64,000 nt of DNA from Verrucomicrobiales bacterium (lineage in GTDB: Bacteria; Verrucomicrobiota; Verrucomicrobiia; Limisphaerales; J093): positions 62,001 to 126,000 of the forward strand of contig JACKPV010000029.1 of NCBI GenBank assembly GCA_024233305.1, given 5' to 3'. The notes below the pieces were generated by a model that was not told where the DNA came from, did not search any database, and saw nothing but the letters and a program-made list of their open reading frames with translations. Shown here in pieces: positions 1-9,469 of this stretch (its first letter is position 1; the number at the start of each line of letters is the position of its first letter). A program made the position numbers and the translations under genes.

Positions 1-1
1 G

Positions 2-769
<768 letters not shown>

Positions 770-778
770 CGCCGTGGT

Positions 779-1828
779 CTATCCGGTTGCTTGAGCCAGC
801 CGGACCAGCGCGACATCGGCCACCTCCCGGGGCGACAACCCGACCAGACACTCCCGGTCGATGGCCCGGCGGCAACTGTTGCGAAAGCACGGGACGCAGG
901 GGAGGGAACGCCGGAGGACGTGCTCGATTTGGCCGTATGGCCCCGTGCGTCGGGGTTCGGTCGGGCCGAACAACGCCAGCACCGGTTTGCCCAGGGCGGC
1001 CGCCGCGTGCATGGGGCCGGTGTCGTTGGTGACCAGAAGTTCACATCCGCGAAGCCACTCCACCATTTCGGGCAGCGTGGTGTCGCCGGCCAGCAGCAGG
1101 CAGCGGTCCGGGGCACCGGTGGCCACCTCCCTTCCGAGATCGGCTTCCGCGCGGCTTCCCAGGATCGCAAACCGGACATCGGGCAGCCGCGCCGCCAGCG
1201 TGCCGACCAGTTGCTGGAAATGGCGCGCCGGCCAACGTTTCGTGACCCACCGCGCCCCCGGTTGCAGCGCGATCCAGCGCCCTCCCGCCACCGGCCATCG
1301 CTCCCGAATGCGCTTCGCCACCACGGGGCGGGGCGGCAGCCAGTCGAACGGGGTCTCCTTCGCGATCCCCAGGCGATCCAGCACCGACAGATACCAGTCC
1401 ACGGCATGGGTGTTCCGCGACGGACGCGGCACGGCTTCATCGTAGAAGGCGGGAGCGCCTTCCCGCGGGTCCTCCAGGCCGACGATCAGACGACCGCGAC
1501 TCAACCACGCGACAATCGCACTGCGGGCCAGGGCCTGCAGGTCGATCACCCAGTCAAAACCGAGCTGACGCATCCGGCGGAGTGACCGGATCATCAGGGG
1601 CCACCCGGTGGGACGCGTCCAACGACGGCGATCAAAGAGTTGCAGTCCGGCCAGATCGGGATCGTCCTCGAACAGCGCGCTCAAGCCGGTGTCGATCCAC
1701 CAGTGAATTTCGCTTGCCGGGAGGTGCCGTTTGAGGAGGCGAAGCACGGGGATCGCCTGGATCACGTCGCCCAGGGAACTCGGCTTGAGGATGAGAATCC
1801 GGCGGGGAGCGGACGGCAACGGGTTCAC
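779..1828 (-). CDS. Glycosyltransferase family 9 (heptosyltransferase-like)
   Basis: A 349-residue GT9-family enzyme, the family that transfers ADP-heptose or related sugars to lipopolysaccharide core on the cytoplasmic face of the inner membrane. The N-terminus has the classic RILILKPSSLGDVIQAIPVL block with the conserved SLGD, and the C-terminal nucleotide-sugar half has LLVTNDTGPMHAAAALGKPV followed by ALFGPTEPRRTGPYG, the usual GT9 donor-site signature. Length is normal for the family. It is the last gene of a minus-strand run acylphosphatase - phosphoesterase - glycosyltransferase, with a 103-base gap to the phosphoesterase. Exact acceptor sugar cannot be told from sequence. Confidence 0.9.
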   Translation of the reverse strand: MNPLPSAPRRILILKPSSLGDVIQAIPVLRLLKRHLPASEIHWWIDTGLSALFEDDPDLAGLQLFDRRRWTRPTGWPLMIRSLRRMRQLGFDWVIDLQALARSAIVAWLSRGRLIVGLEDPREGAPAFYDEAVPRPSRNTHAVDWYLSVLDRLGIAKETPFDWLPPRPVVAKRIRERWPVAGGRWIALQPGARWVTKRWPARHFQQLVGTLAARLPDVRFAILGSRAEADLGREVATGAPDRCLLLAGDTTLPEMVEWLRGCELLVTNDTGPMHAAAALGKPVLALFGPTEPRRTGPYGQIEHVLRRSLPCVPCFRNSCRRAIDRECLVGLSPREVADVALVRLAQATG

Positions 1829-1931
1829 GATTCGGTCTCCCCCGCCTGGCTGGCGCCATTGCCTTTCATGTCAGGTCCTCCGGGCGACGATCCGGCGCCT
1901 GGCTCGCGATCCCCGGAAGCCAGCCCTGGGC

Positions 1932-2654
1932 TCAACGCCCCAGCGGCAACCGGTCCGCCAACCGTCGGGGCAGTCCGGCGGCCAGGATCTTTTGCTGGGT
2001 GGTCGCCATGTCGTAGTCCAGCCGGCGCAGTTCAAGCGTCGATTCCTCGACGTCGTAGATCACGTAGGTTGCCTTCGGCACGCCGTCGCGCGACTGGCCG
2101 ACGCTGCCCACGTTGACGAAGTACTTCTTGCCGGGCTCAATGCGGAACTTCGAGTAGCTCCCGCCACGGACCATGCTGTCGCGAACGAAAGCCACGGGCA
2201 CGTGGGTGTGGCCGAAGAAGCAGAGCTTCGTGTTCTGGTAGGTAAAGCTCGCCGCCGCCGCCAGCTTGTCGAACACATAGCCCCAGCGTTGCGGGGCATC
2301 GAGCGTAGCATGCACGATGGTGAAATTCGTCACCAACCGCAGGTACTTGAGGTCGCGCAACCACTGGCGATCATCGGCCGTGAGCTGATTCCGCGTCCAT
2401 TCGATGGCCAGGGCAGCCTGCGGATTGAATCCCTCCAGCGCGCCCTCTCCCGAGCAGAACTCGTCGTGGTTGCCCTTCACGCATGGCATGCCCATGTCCC
2501 GGACGATGTCCAGGCACTCCTTCGGATTCGCGTTGTAGCCGACCACGTCGCCCAGGCAGGCATAATGCGTGACCTTCTGCTGGCGGGTGTCCTCCAGCAC
2601 GGTCTCCAAGGCCTCCAGGTTTCCGTGGATGTCGGCAATAATCGCAAACTTCAT
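1932..2654 (-). CDS. Calcineurin-like metallophosphoesterase
   Basis: A 240-residue compact metallophosphoesterase. All metal-binding blocks are visible in order: ADIHGN near the N-terminus (D-x-H), CLGDVVGYNANP (GD), VKGNHDE (GNHD), a histidine in FTIVHATL, and CFFGHTHVP (GHTH). These coordinate a two-metal centre for phosphodiester or phosphomonoester hydrolysis. The overall form (short, soluble, with YGYNANPKEC after the GD motif) fits the YfcE/MJ0936 or diadenosine-tetraphosphatase-like group. Substrate is unknown. It starts 17 bases after the acylphosphatase stop, so the two are probably co-transcribed. Confidence 0.9.
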   Translation of the reverse strand: MKFAIIADIHGNLEALETVLEDTRQQKVTHYACLGDVVGYNANPKECLDIVRDMGMPCVKGNHDEFCSGEGALEGFNPQAALAIEWTRNQLTADDRQWLRDLKYLRLVTNFTIVHATLDAPQRWGYVFDKLAAAASFTYQNTKLCFFGHTHVPVAFVRDSMVRGGSYSKFRIEPGKKYFVNVGSVGQSRDGVPKATYVIYDVEESTLELRRLDYDMATTQQKILAAGLPRRLADRLPLGR

Positions 2655-2671
2655 CGCATGTCCCAGTTCCG

Positions 2672-2950
2672 CTAGCTCGTAATCTCAAACCCGCGCAATC
2701 CGCCCTCGGCCGGGTGCCAGTGCACTTCTTCGTGCCGGATGTGCGGTCCCAAACCGGACTCGTGCACCGCCTGCCGGAAGGCCTCAAGCTCTTCCCGCTC
2801 CCCTTCCGCCACGAGTTCGACCCGGCCATCCAGCAAGTTCCGCACCATTCCCACCACCTCGAACCCGCGGGCGACCGACCGCACGGTGTAGCGAAACCCC
2901 ACACCCTGCACCTGCCCGGTATACAGAATCCGCATTCGCTGGCGGCTCAT
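2672..2950 (-). CDS. acyP: Acylphosphatase
   Basis: A 92-residue protein that hydrolyses acyl phosphates. Conserved blocks are present: RILYTGQVQGVGFRYTV, holding the catalytic Arg of the phosphate cradle, and VGMVRNLLDGRVELVAEGE, holding the catalytic Asn and the family signature. Length matches the family (about 90). An upstream ATG at 2971 would add seven residues (MPGSTDV) that have no family counterpart; the ATG at 2950 was preferred and one at 2935 (MRILYTG) is also possible, since none has a strong Shine-Dalgarno sequence. Leads the phosphoesterase gene. Confidence 0.92.
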   Translation of the reverse strand: MSRQRMRILYTGQVQGVGFRYTVRSVARGFEVVGMVRNLLDGRVELVAEGEREELEAFRQAVHESGLGPHIRHEEVHWHPAEGGLRGFEITS

Positions 2951-2971
2951 GACATCCGTGCTGCCAGGCAA

Positions 2972-3590
2972 CGCTCAATCTGGGGGGGACGCCCGATGGC
3001 CCGACTTCCGGACCAGCCGTTGCTGTGCACCGCGAAATCAAGCCACATCGGCGGCGCCGGGCGCAACGATTTTCCTGCCCGACGGTCCGGTCCGGCCGTT
3101 GCCGTTGGGTTGAGTGCAAGCGCCTGAGGCTGGGCCGCCCTTTCCGGCCCCGACCGCAGCGCTGCCAGGGCCGGCAACCCCCACCCGGACTGGCCCGGCA
3201 GCGCAGACCGGCGAGTGGACCTTCGAGACCGCCCCTGCCTGACCCGCGAGCCCTCCGCATCCTGCCGGGATCCGCAGCCGGCGGCGGCAACTTCGGCATC
3301 CCCTGCGAGATGCAGGGACAAAGTGACACATGGTGACAGGTTCGTTGTTCCAGCCCGGCGCGCATAGAGTGACATAGAGTGACAGGTTCATGATCGTTCT
3401 TCGGTCAGCGCCCTGCAGGAGACCGAACTCCGCACCCCCGTGTTTCGGGCGGACGGGAAGCCCACGAGATAGAGTGACAGGTTCGTAGTTCAGCGGAGGC
3501 AAACGGGCGGACGAGTTTCCGGGACGACGGTGTTCCTCCCCGAAAACCCCACCCGGGCTGCCAGCCGGCAGGCTCCCGCCGGGCGGGCAT
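2972..3590. other. Gene-free region with three short GTGACAGGTTC repeats
   Basis: About 620 bases without a convincing gene. Overlapping open frames on both strands are very rich in Arg, Pro and Gly, as expected of unread high-GC DNA. The left two thirds show nothing recognisable. The right third holds the short repeats listed separately. Confidence 0.6.
3331..3492 (+). repeat. Three copies of a GTGACAGGTTC-containing repeat
   Basis: TAGAGTGACAGGTTC occurs exactly at 3375-3389 and 3470-3484; a third copy at 3331-3344 reads TGGTGACAGGTTC. The bases just after (GTTGTTC, ATGATCGTTC, GTAGTTC) are also alike. Spacing is irregular (about 45 and 95 bases), so this is not a CRISPR. Such short intergenic motifs are often linked to REP-associated tyrosine transposases, but no such transposase is visible here, so this link is inference. 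Confidence 0.55.
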
Positions 3591-4229
3591 TCAGCGGCGG
3601 GGGCGCCGCCGGCCAAGGAGTCCAACCAAGAAGGTGAGCAGGGTAATGGCCACAAACAGGCCGAACGGTGCATAGCGGTTGTAGGTGGAGGCCCAGTCGT
3701 GCACGCCGTGCAGGACGAAGGCCCAACCGACGATCGCGAGGCTGGTGGCGGTGAGCACCACGGCCAGGTTCACCGCCGGACGCAAGCCGATCAGGAAGCC
3801 GAGCACCGCCCCGACCACCGGGCCGGTCATCACAAACGGCGTGCAGACAAAGACGAACAACCCGGCCAGCCCGTAGCGACGGAGGCGCTCTTCGTAGCGC
3901 TCGGCGGTCAGGCGCATACGCCGCATGGCATTGCGCAGGGCCCGAATCTCGATCAGGTGCTGCCAGCTCAGGACGAAGAGGGGGTAAAGGACGAGCACCT
4001 GAATCGACTCGATCAGCAGGTTGGCGGGCACCACCACCGTATGCTCAAGTCCTGCGGCGTACCCCAACGACATTCCTCCGGCCCGGCCGAAGAAGATGTT
4101 GGCCGTGGTCATGCCGCTGAGGACCTGCGCCAGGTCCGGCTTCCAGAACCAGCCGCCAGCAAGGGTCAGCACCCAGAGCAGGGCCAGCGCACAACCAACC
4201 TCCAGGATCCTGCCTTCCGTCGTCCGCAT
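3591..4229 (-). CDS. Small multi-drug export-like integral membrane protein (COG2426 type)
   Basis: A 212-residue inner-membrane protein. Hydrophobic segments are visible near the N-terminus (VGCALALLWVLTLAGGWFW), around NLLIESIQVLVLYPLFVLS, then after a charged loop at GLAGLFVFVCTPFVMTGPVV, GAVLGFLIGLRPAVNLAVVL, TATSLAIVGWAFVL and finally FGLFVAITLLTFLVGLL. The block 'TPFVMTGPVVGAVLGFLIGL' is characteristic of the family annotated as small multi-drug export protein, though a transport role is only weakly supported for it. The annotated longest frame starts at 4301; the ATG at 4229 (MRTTEGRILEVG) was chosen because the 24 residues before it look non-coding. Divergent from the tri-haem gene. 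Confidence 0.75.
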   Translation of the reverse strand: MRTTEGRILEVGCALALLWVLTLAGGWFWKPDLAQVLSGMTTANIFFGRAGGMSLGYAAGLEHTVVVPANLLIESIQVLVLYPLFVLSWQHLIEIRALRNAMRRMRLTAERYEERLRRYGLAGLFVFVCTPFVMTGPVVGAVLGFLIGLRPAVNLAVVLTATSLAIVGWAFVLHGVHDWASTYNRYAPFGLFVAITLLTFLVGLLGRRRPRR

Positions 4230-4492
4230 CAATCGCCGCGGCGGTTCTCCGCCGTCGGGAGATAATCCTCGAGATCTTGGCAAAGAGGGCATCGGCTTCA
4301 ACGCCAGAGGATGCTCTCCGATACCGTTCTCGTGTCAACGGCAACCGGGCGCCCGCCCAACGCGCCATCTCAAGCCCTCCGATCCATATCCCCGTTCGGC
4401 CGCCGCACCCCCCCCCCGAAGCAGGCGTCGGACGGAAAGCGCCTGCGCGATTTGACACATCGCGACTTCGGGGAGCAGAATGCTGCCTCATC

Positions 4493-7400
4493 ATGCGTCA
4501 GCGCTGCATCACGCCGGTTGGTTTCGTTCAGGCCCTGCTGGCCGCCTCCCTTCCCCTTTCCGGCGCGGGCGCCGGAATGCCGCCGGACACCCTGTGGCTG
4601 GTCGGCCGACCGGACGCCCGGACGCAGGAATTCGGACTCACCGACGAAGGTTACGCCCAGTTCGACCGTGTCTTCCCCGGTCCGGTCCGGTTCACTGTCG
4701 GCCGGAGCGCAATCAAGGACTGGCCGTTCGTGCATCCTGCGCCGCGCGATTCCTGGGCGGGTGGCCGCGAACACACCTTCACGCTTCGGTTCAGCCGGGA
4801 CGCCCCCGCCGGGCCGGCCTGCTGGCTGGTGCTGGGCCTCGCCGGCGCGCACCGGAGCGAACGCTCCGAAGTGCAGGTTCGGATCAACGATCTTGACCTG
4901 CCCCCACAGCTCGCTCCGGCGGGCAGCATGCATCTGGTCTTCCAGCCGGACGGCGTGGGCGATCCTTCCAGCCTGGTGTTCGCCCTCCCGCCGGAAGCCC
5001 TGCGTCACGGCGACAACGAAATCGCGATCACCCTGCGTCATCAAAGCTGGATTCTCTACGACTACCTGGCCCTGCGCACCGTCCCGGAACCGCTCCCGAT
5101 CGCAACCCCGCGGGTCAAGGAAACGCTGCTGGCCGGCCCGCTGCACGACGTTCGCGAAGTGGTGTTCGCCGCGCGCAAGATCGGTTCCGACGGACATTGG
5201 TATGCCAACATCGGCTACTACTCCGACTGGGAATTCGCCCCGCCCGGGCAAGCGGTTCACCTCGACGGCGACAAGCGGGTCACCTATTTGCCGGGCGGAC
5301 GGCTTGGGGTGCTCGACGTGGCCACGGGCGGGGTGCGGTGGCTGATCGACGATCCGGATGGTGGCGTGCGGGATCCGGTGGTGCATTACGACGGGCGGAC
5401 CGTCCTGTTCGGCTATCGCCGGGGCGGCAGCGAGCATTACCATTTGCACACCATCCAGGCGGACGGCACCGGGCTCCGGCAGCTGACGGACGGGGATTAC
5501 GACGACTTCGAACCCTGCTGGCTGCCGGACGGCGACATCGTGTTCGTCTCGACGCGGGCCAAACGCTGGGTCAATTGCTGGATCACCCAGGTGGCCACGC
5601 TGCACCGCTGCGACGCGCAGGGGGGCAACATCCGCGCGATCTCGGCCAACATCGAACACGACAACACCCCCTGGGTGCTCCCCGACGGACGCATCCTGTA
5701 CCAACGCTGGGAATACGTGGACCGCTCGCAGGTGGACTATCACCACCTTTGGACCGCCAACCCGGACGGCACGGGGCAGATGGTCTATTACGGCAACCAG
5801 CACCCCGGCGTCGTGATGATCGACGCGAAGCCCGTCCCCGGATCCTCGAAGGTCGTGGCCATCTTTTCGCCCGGCCACGGTCAGCGTGAGCATGCCGGCG
5901 CGGTGGCGATCCTCGATGCCGAACGCGGACCGGATGAACCCTCCGCCGCCCGCTACGTGACGCGCGCCACGGATTTCCGCGATCCCTGGGCGTTCAGCGA
6001 AGACGCTTTCATGGCCGCGCGCGACGGCGAGATCGTGCTGCTGAACGGGAGCGGTTCGGTGGCAGCCCTCTACCGGTTGCCGGAAGCCGATCGACAGGCC
6101 GGTCTGACCCTGCACGAGCCGCGGCCCCTCATCCCGCGCCGATGGGAACGGGTCATTCCGCCGGCCGTGGATCCCGCCGAGGCGACCGGGCGCGTGATCC
6201 TGGCCAACGTCTACGAAGGCCGCAACATGACCGGCGTGCAACCGGGCGACATCCGCAAGCTGCTGGTGCTCGAGACGCTCCCCAAACCGGTCAATTTCAC
6301 CGGCGGCATGGACCCGCTGACCTACGGGGGTTCCTTCACCCTTGAACGCGTGCTGGGCACCATCCCGGTGGAACCCGACGGTTCCGCCTACGCCGAACTG
6401 CCGGCCCTGCGCGGCCTCTTCTTCGTGGCGCTCGACAAGGACGACCTGGCGGTGAAGCGGATGCAAAGTTTTCTGACCGTCCAGCCGGGTGAGGTGGTGA
6501 GCTGCGTGGGCTGTCACGAACAACGCACCCGCACGTACCTTGCGCCGCAGTCGCTGGCGGCCCTTCGTCGTCCGCCCAGCCGCCCGGAACCCATCGCCGA
6601 TTGTCCGGACGTGTTCGATTTCCCGCGCGACATCCAGCCGATCCTCGACCGCCTGTGCGTGGACTGCCACGACTACACCCCCGGGCCGGCAGGCGGGCCG
6701 TACGCCGGCGGTGTGGTGCTCAGCGGCGATCACGGGCCGATGTTCTCCCACAGCTATTTCACCCTGACCGTGAACCGCCTGTTTCGCGACGGACGAAACG
6801 AACCGAAGAGCAACCACGAACCGCGCGAACTGGGTTCCGCGGCCAGTCGGATTCTGACACTGCTCGACGGGTCACATTACGGCGCGACGGCCACCGATCA
6901 CGAGCGGCGCATGATGCGCCTGTGGATCGAGGTGGGCGCGCCCTACCCCGGGACCTACGGCGCGCTCGGCTGCGGTTCGATCGGCGGGTATTCCGAGAAC
7001 AACCAGGTGCATACCGACTTTGACTGGCCAACGACCCGGGCCGGCGCCGGGGTTATCGCGCGGCGTTGCGCGTCCTGTCACACGGGCGAACGCGCGCTGC
7101 CGGCGTCCCTTTCGGATGAAATCGGCCTGTCATTCTGGCGCTTCTCACTCGATGACCCCCGGCTGCAATTCAGCCGCCACATCGTGTTCAACCTCTCGCG
7201 TCCCGAACAGTCCCTCCTCCTGCTCGCCCCGCTCGCGCCCGAGGCGGGCGGATACGGAGTGTGCCGGTCCGGCACGGAAAGTGACGCGGTCTTCGCGGGT
7301 CGCGACGATCCGGATTACCGGCGACTGCGAGAAATGGTGCGCGCGGGACGGGACTATCTTGCGGAGATCAAGCGGTTCGACATGCCCGGTTTTCGACCGC

Positions 7401-7522
7401 GGGAGGCGTACGTCCGCGAAATGCGTCGCTACGGCGTCCTGACCGTGGGCGAGCCGGATTCGATCACTAATCCGTATCACCTCGATCAAGCCTACTGGCG
7501 CTCCCTTTGGTGGAAGCCCTGA
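4493..7522 (+). CDS. Secreted tri-haem protein, hydrazine synthase alpha-like middle domain
   Basis: A 1009-residue exported protein. The ATG at 4493 starts a signal peptide (hydrophobic FVQALLAASLPLSGAGAG); the open frame runs back to 4277 but that part is Arg/Pro-rich non-coding sequence. Residues ~40-210 form a beta-rich module resembling the C-terminal domain of polysaccharide lyases (rhamnogalacturonan-lyase type). Residues ~270-560 contain beta-propeller-like repeats (e.g. DGTGLRQLTDGDYDDFEPCWLPDG, NPDGTG). Three c-type haem motifs follow: CVGCH at residue 671, CVDCH at 722 and CASCH at 859. This arrangement matches the Planctomycetes/Verrucomicrobia proteins annotated with the hydrazine synthase alpha-subunit middle domain. 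It is not evidence for anammox: beta and gamma subunits are absent. Likely a periplasmic redox protein acting with polysaccharide degradation. Confidence 0.85.
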   Translation: MRQRCITPVGFVQALLAASLPLSGAGAGMPPDTLWLVGRPDARTQEFGLTDEGYAQFDRVFPGPVRFTVGRSAIKDWPFVHPAPRDSWAGGREHTFTLRFSRDAPAGPACWLVLGLAGAHRSERSEVQVRINDLDLPPQLAPAGSMHLVFQPDGVGDPSSLVFALPPEALRHGDNEIAITLRHQSWILYDYLALRTVPEPLPIATPRVKETLLAGPLHDVREVVFAARKIGSDGHWYANIGYYSDWEFAPPGQAVHLDGDKRVTYLPGGRLGVLDVATGGVRWLIDDPDGGVRDPVVHYDGRTVLFGYRRGGSEHYHLHTIQADGTGLRQLTDGDYDDFEPCWLPDGDIVFVSTRAKRWVNCWITQVATLHRCDAQGGNIRAISANIEHDNTPWVLPDGRILYQRWEYVDRSQVDYHHLWTANPDGTGQMVYYGNQHPGVVMIDAKPVPGSSKVVAIFSPGHGQREHAGAVAILDAERGPDEPSAARYVTRATDFRDPWAFSEDAFMAARDGEIVLLNGSGSVAALYRLPEADRQAGLTLHEPRPLIPRRWERVIPPAVDPAEATGRVILANVYEGRNMTGVQPGDIRKLLVLETLPKPVNFTGGMDPLTYGGSFTLERVLGTIPVEPDGSAYAELPALRGLFFVALDKDDLAVKRMQSFLTVQPGEVVSCVGCHEQRTRTYLAPQSLAALRRPPSRPEPIADCPDVFDFPRDIQPILDRLCVDCHDYTPGPAGGPYAGGVVLSGDHGPMFSHSYFTLTVNRLFRDGRNEPKSNHEPRELGSAASRILTLLDGSHYGATATDHERRMMRLWIEVGAPYPGTYGALGCGSIGGYSENNQVHTDFDWPTTRAGAGVIARRCASCHTGERALPASLSDEIGLSFWRFSLDDPRLQFSRHIVFNLSRPEQSLLLLAPLAPEAGGYGVCRSGTESDAVFAGRDDPDYRRLREMVRAGRDYLAEIKRFDMPGFRPREAYVREMRRYGVLTVGEPDSITNPYHLDQAYWRSLWWKP

Positions 7523-7560
7523 TCTCGTCCGGACCACGTGGTCGATAGTCCCGCCGCTTA

Positions 7561-7754
7561 GCCGGATCGATTCAGTAACTCGTAGCCGCCGACGTGCAGT
7601 CGGCGCAAGATTCAGCTGGGATAGGGCTGCCTGTTGCCGAGGGCGACGATTCACCGAAAGGTGACTGCTGATCGGAATCGGCGAGCCCGCGTAAGCGCTT
7701 GGATTTCAGCGCCGACTACACGTCGGTGGCTACCCCCTGTTGAATCGATCCGGC
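7561..7754. mobile_element. 194-bp palindromic MITE-like element, copy 1
   Basis: Bounded by TTA at 7558-7560 and TTA at 7755-7757 (target duplication). The first and last ~46 bases are inverted repeats: the left arm starts GCCGGATCGATTCAGTAAC and the reverse complement of the right end starts GCCGGATCGATTCAACAG. Each arm also carries its own hairpin (GCCGAC-GTGCA-GTCGGC on the left, GCCGAC-TACAC-GTCGGC on the right), so the element can form a cruciform. No credible gene inside. The TTA on its right is shared with the left end of IS copy 1. Confidence 0.85.
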
Positions 7755-7783
7755 TTAGCCGTAACTATGCAGTAGCCAAGGGT

Positions 7784-7863
7784 GGTCACTGTTTGGAAGT
7801 GATGGAGGGGTGCGAAATAAACGCTCCAATCACACCGGGGGAACCGGTCACCAAACAGTGACC
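7784..7863 (+). promoter_or_regulatory. Inverted repeat over the transposase start, IS copy 1
   Basis: GGTCACTGTTTGG (7784-7796) is the exact reverse complement of CCAAACAGTGACC (7851-7863). The right arm contains the likely GTG start (7858-7860). RNA entering from outside the element would fold and mask the start, the same logic used by IS10 and IS200 to limit activation by neighbouring promoters; this function is inferred. Confidence 0.55.
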
Positions 7864-9230
7864 GAGTTCATTAAGCTCCAGACGCCGGAGAAAACCATCC
7901 AAATCGGTTTCACCGACCAGAAGGTCAGCGGGCGGGCCGGGCTGCTCACCTTCGCCGGATTTCTTCACTGGCACCGCTTCGGAGCCTTGCTGGCGCTGGT
8001 GCTGCCGCATCGGCGCACCAGCAAAAAGGCCATCCCGGTGGCCGATCTGGCCCTGGGGTTCCTGGCCGGCATCCTGGCTGGCGCGCAAAAACTGGCCCAC
8101 CCGGCTCATCTGCGCAACGACGTGATGCTGCCCGCGCTGCTGGCCATCCAACGCATCGGCAGCCAGTCCACCTTTACCCGCTTCTTCCAGGGCTTCACCT
8201 CGGCCGGAAGAACCTGGCCACCTTCGGTCCCTCTGGCGCTGGTGCCTGGAGCGGCTGCCCAGTCGCCCCGGCGGCTACAGCCTGGACCTGGACTCGACCC
8301 GGCTCCTGCACGAGGACGGCCACCAGGAGGGCGTGGCCACCGGCTACACCCGCCTGGGCACCAAACCGTGCCTGCATCCGCTGGTGGCGGTGCTCGAGGA
8401 GGTCAAGCTGGTGGTCGGCTTTTGGTTGCGACCGGGCAACGCCAGCTGCGCCAACAACGTGGTCGCCTTCACCCTGGAATTGCTGGCGCGGCTGCCCAGC
8501 GTGGATTGCGATCGGCCCGGTGCGCGCCGATTCGGGTTTCTGCCTGCCTGAATGGCTCAATCTGCTCGAGGCCCGGCGGCTCTCGTACATCGTGGTGGCC
8601 CGCCTGCTCAAACCGGTGCAACGGCTCTTGAAGAAGGACCTGATCTGGCAGGCCAGTTCGGTGCCCGGCACCGAGGTGGCGGAGGTCTGGCATCAGGAAG
8701 CCAACTGGCCCAAGCCCCGCCGCCTGATCCTGCTGCGCCACCGGGTGGCGGAAAAGCGAGCGGCCCGGCAACGGACCGGCGGCAAGTTGTTGATCGACTG
8801 CCCGGGCTATCTCTACCAGGCGCTGGTGACCAACCTCTCCCAGAGCGTGTCCCCGGTGGAGGTGTGGCGGCGCTACAACGGACGGGCCGGGTGCGAGGAA
8901 GTGATCAAGCAACTGGATGCGGACTTCGCGCTGCCCAAGTTGTGCCTGAAGCGGTTCTGGAGCACGGAGGCGGCGCTGTCCCTGGCGATTGTGAGCTACA
9001 ACCTGACGCAGTTGTTCCAGCGGCATCTGGGGTGGCTGGACCGGGTGACGGCGGCGACGTTGCGTTTCCGGCTCTTCACCACCGGGGGGATTATCAGTGA
9101 GACCGGCGGGATGACGACGATCCGGCTGGCGGTGCGCGATCCGCAGGAACGGGCCTGGTGGCGCCGGTTGCTGGAGAAGATGATCAGTCTGGTGCCCAAC
9201 TGCAATGCAGTGGCGCAAAGTCCGGGCTGA
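7858..9230 (+). pseudogene. Transposase of IS copy 1, frame-broken
   Basis: DDE transposase resembling the IS1380 group. The conserved C-terminal block RRYNGRAGCEEVIKQLDADF (E-containing, RNase H-fold end) is intact in the last frame. Three frames have to be joined: TEFIKLQTPEKTIQIGF...GFTSAG, then HEDGHQEGVATGYTRLGTKP...LELLARLP, then IGPVRADSGFCLPEW to the stop at 9230. Relative to the sister copy it lacks a G in GCCGGG (about 8207) and a C in CCCC (about 8226) and has a small insertion near 8500. A consensus of the two copies gives an uninterrupted frame of 1374 bases (457 residues). Start taken as GTG 7858; a GTG at 7810 is also in frame. Confidence 0.8.
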
Positions 9231-9424
9231 GGCCTGCCGGACAAGGCGATGAGCGAGGTTCCCGGACAAGCAAAGCCGCCCTGAGCCAGGGGTTCAGAGC
9301 GCCCGCCCGCCCGAGCGAGGGACGGCGGAGCGCGCCGCGCGCGTTGGAGAACCCCTCCGAGTTCCCAGCGCTCCGCTGGGGTATGCCCCAAAAACGGCCC
9401 CCTCTACTGAATAGTTACGGCTTA

Positions 9425-9440
9425 GCCGGATCGATCCGGC
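9425..9440. repeat. 16-bp palindrome between the two IS copies, a MITE end remnant
   Basis: GCCGGATCGATCCGGC lies between TTA (9422-9424) and TCA (9441-9443). It is a perfect palindrome made of the terminal 11 bases of the copy-1 palindromic element joined to its complement, as if almost all of one element had been deleted. It separates the two IS copies, which are otherwise back to back. Confidence 0.6.
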
Positions 9441-9469
9441 TCAGCCGTAACTATGCAGTAGCCAAGGGT

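Larger units (their letters stand above)
7758..9421 (+). mobile_element. Insertion sequence, copy 1 (IS4-superfamily, IS1380-like)
   Basis: A 1664-bp element. Left end GCCGTAACTATGCAGTAG; the reverse complement of the right end is GCCGTAACTATTCAGTAG, an 18-bp terminal inverted repeat with one mismatch. It is flanked by TTA on both sides (7755-7757 and 9422-9424). It carries one transposase gene on the plus strand (frame-broken, listed separately), a hairpin before the transposase start, and a hairpin near the right end (CCCAGCG-CTC-CGCTGGG, 9364-9380) that could stop transcripts leaving the element. Assignment to the IS1380-like group rests on the C-terminal transposase motif, not on a database match. 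Confidence 0.88.

Noticed and set aside
3331..3492. Short direct repeats as a CRISPR array
   Set aside because: Only three copies, irregular spacing and no cas genes.
4493..7522. Evidence for anammox hydrazine synthesis
   Set aside because: Only the alpha-like domain is present; proteins of this type are widespread in Verrucomicrobia and Planctomycetes without anammox, and no beta/gamma subunit genes are here.
7561..7754. Small ORFs inside the palindromic elements (e.g. reading ...SAWISAPTTRR...)
   Set aside because: They recur only because the DNA repeats, have no start signals, and change frame between copies.
7858..9230. Programmed ribosomal frameshifting in the transposase
   Set aside because: There are several indels, at different places in the two copies, which cancel in the consensus; that is error or decay, not a conserved slippery site.
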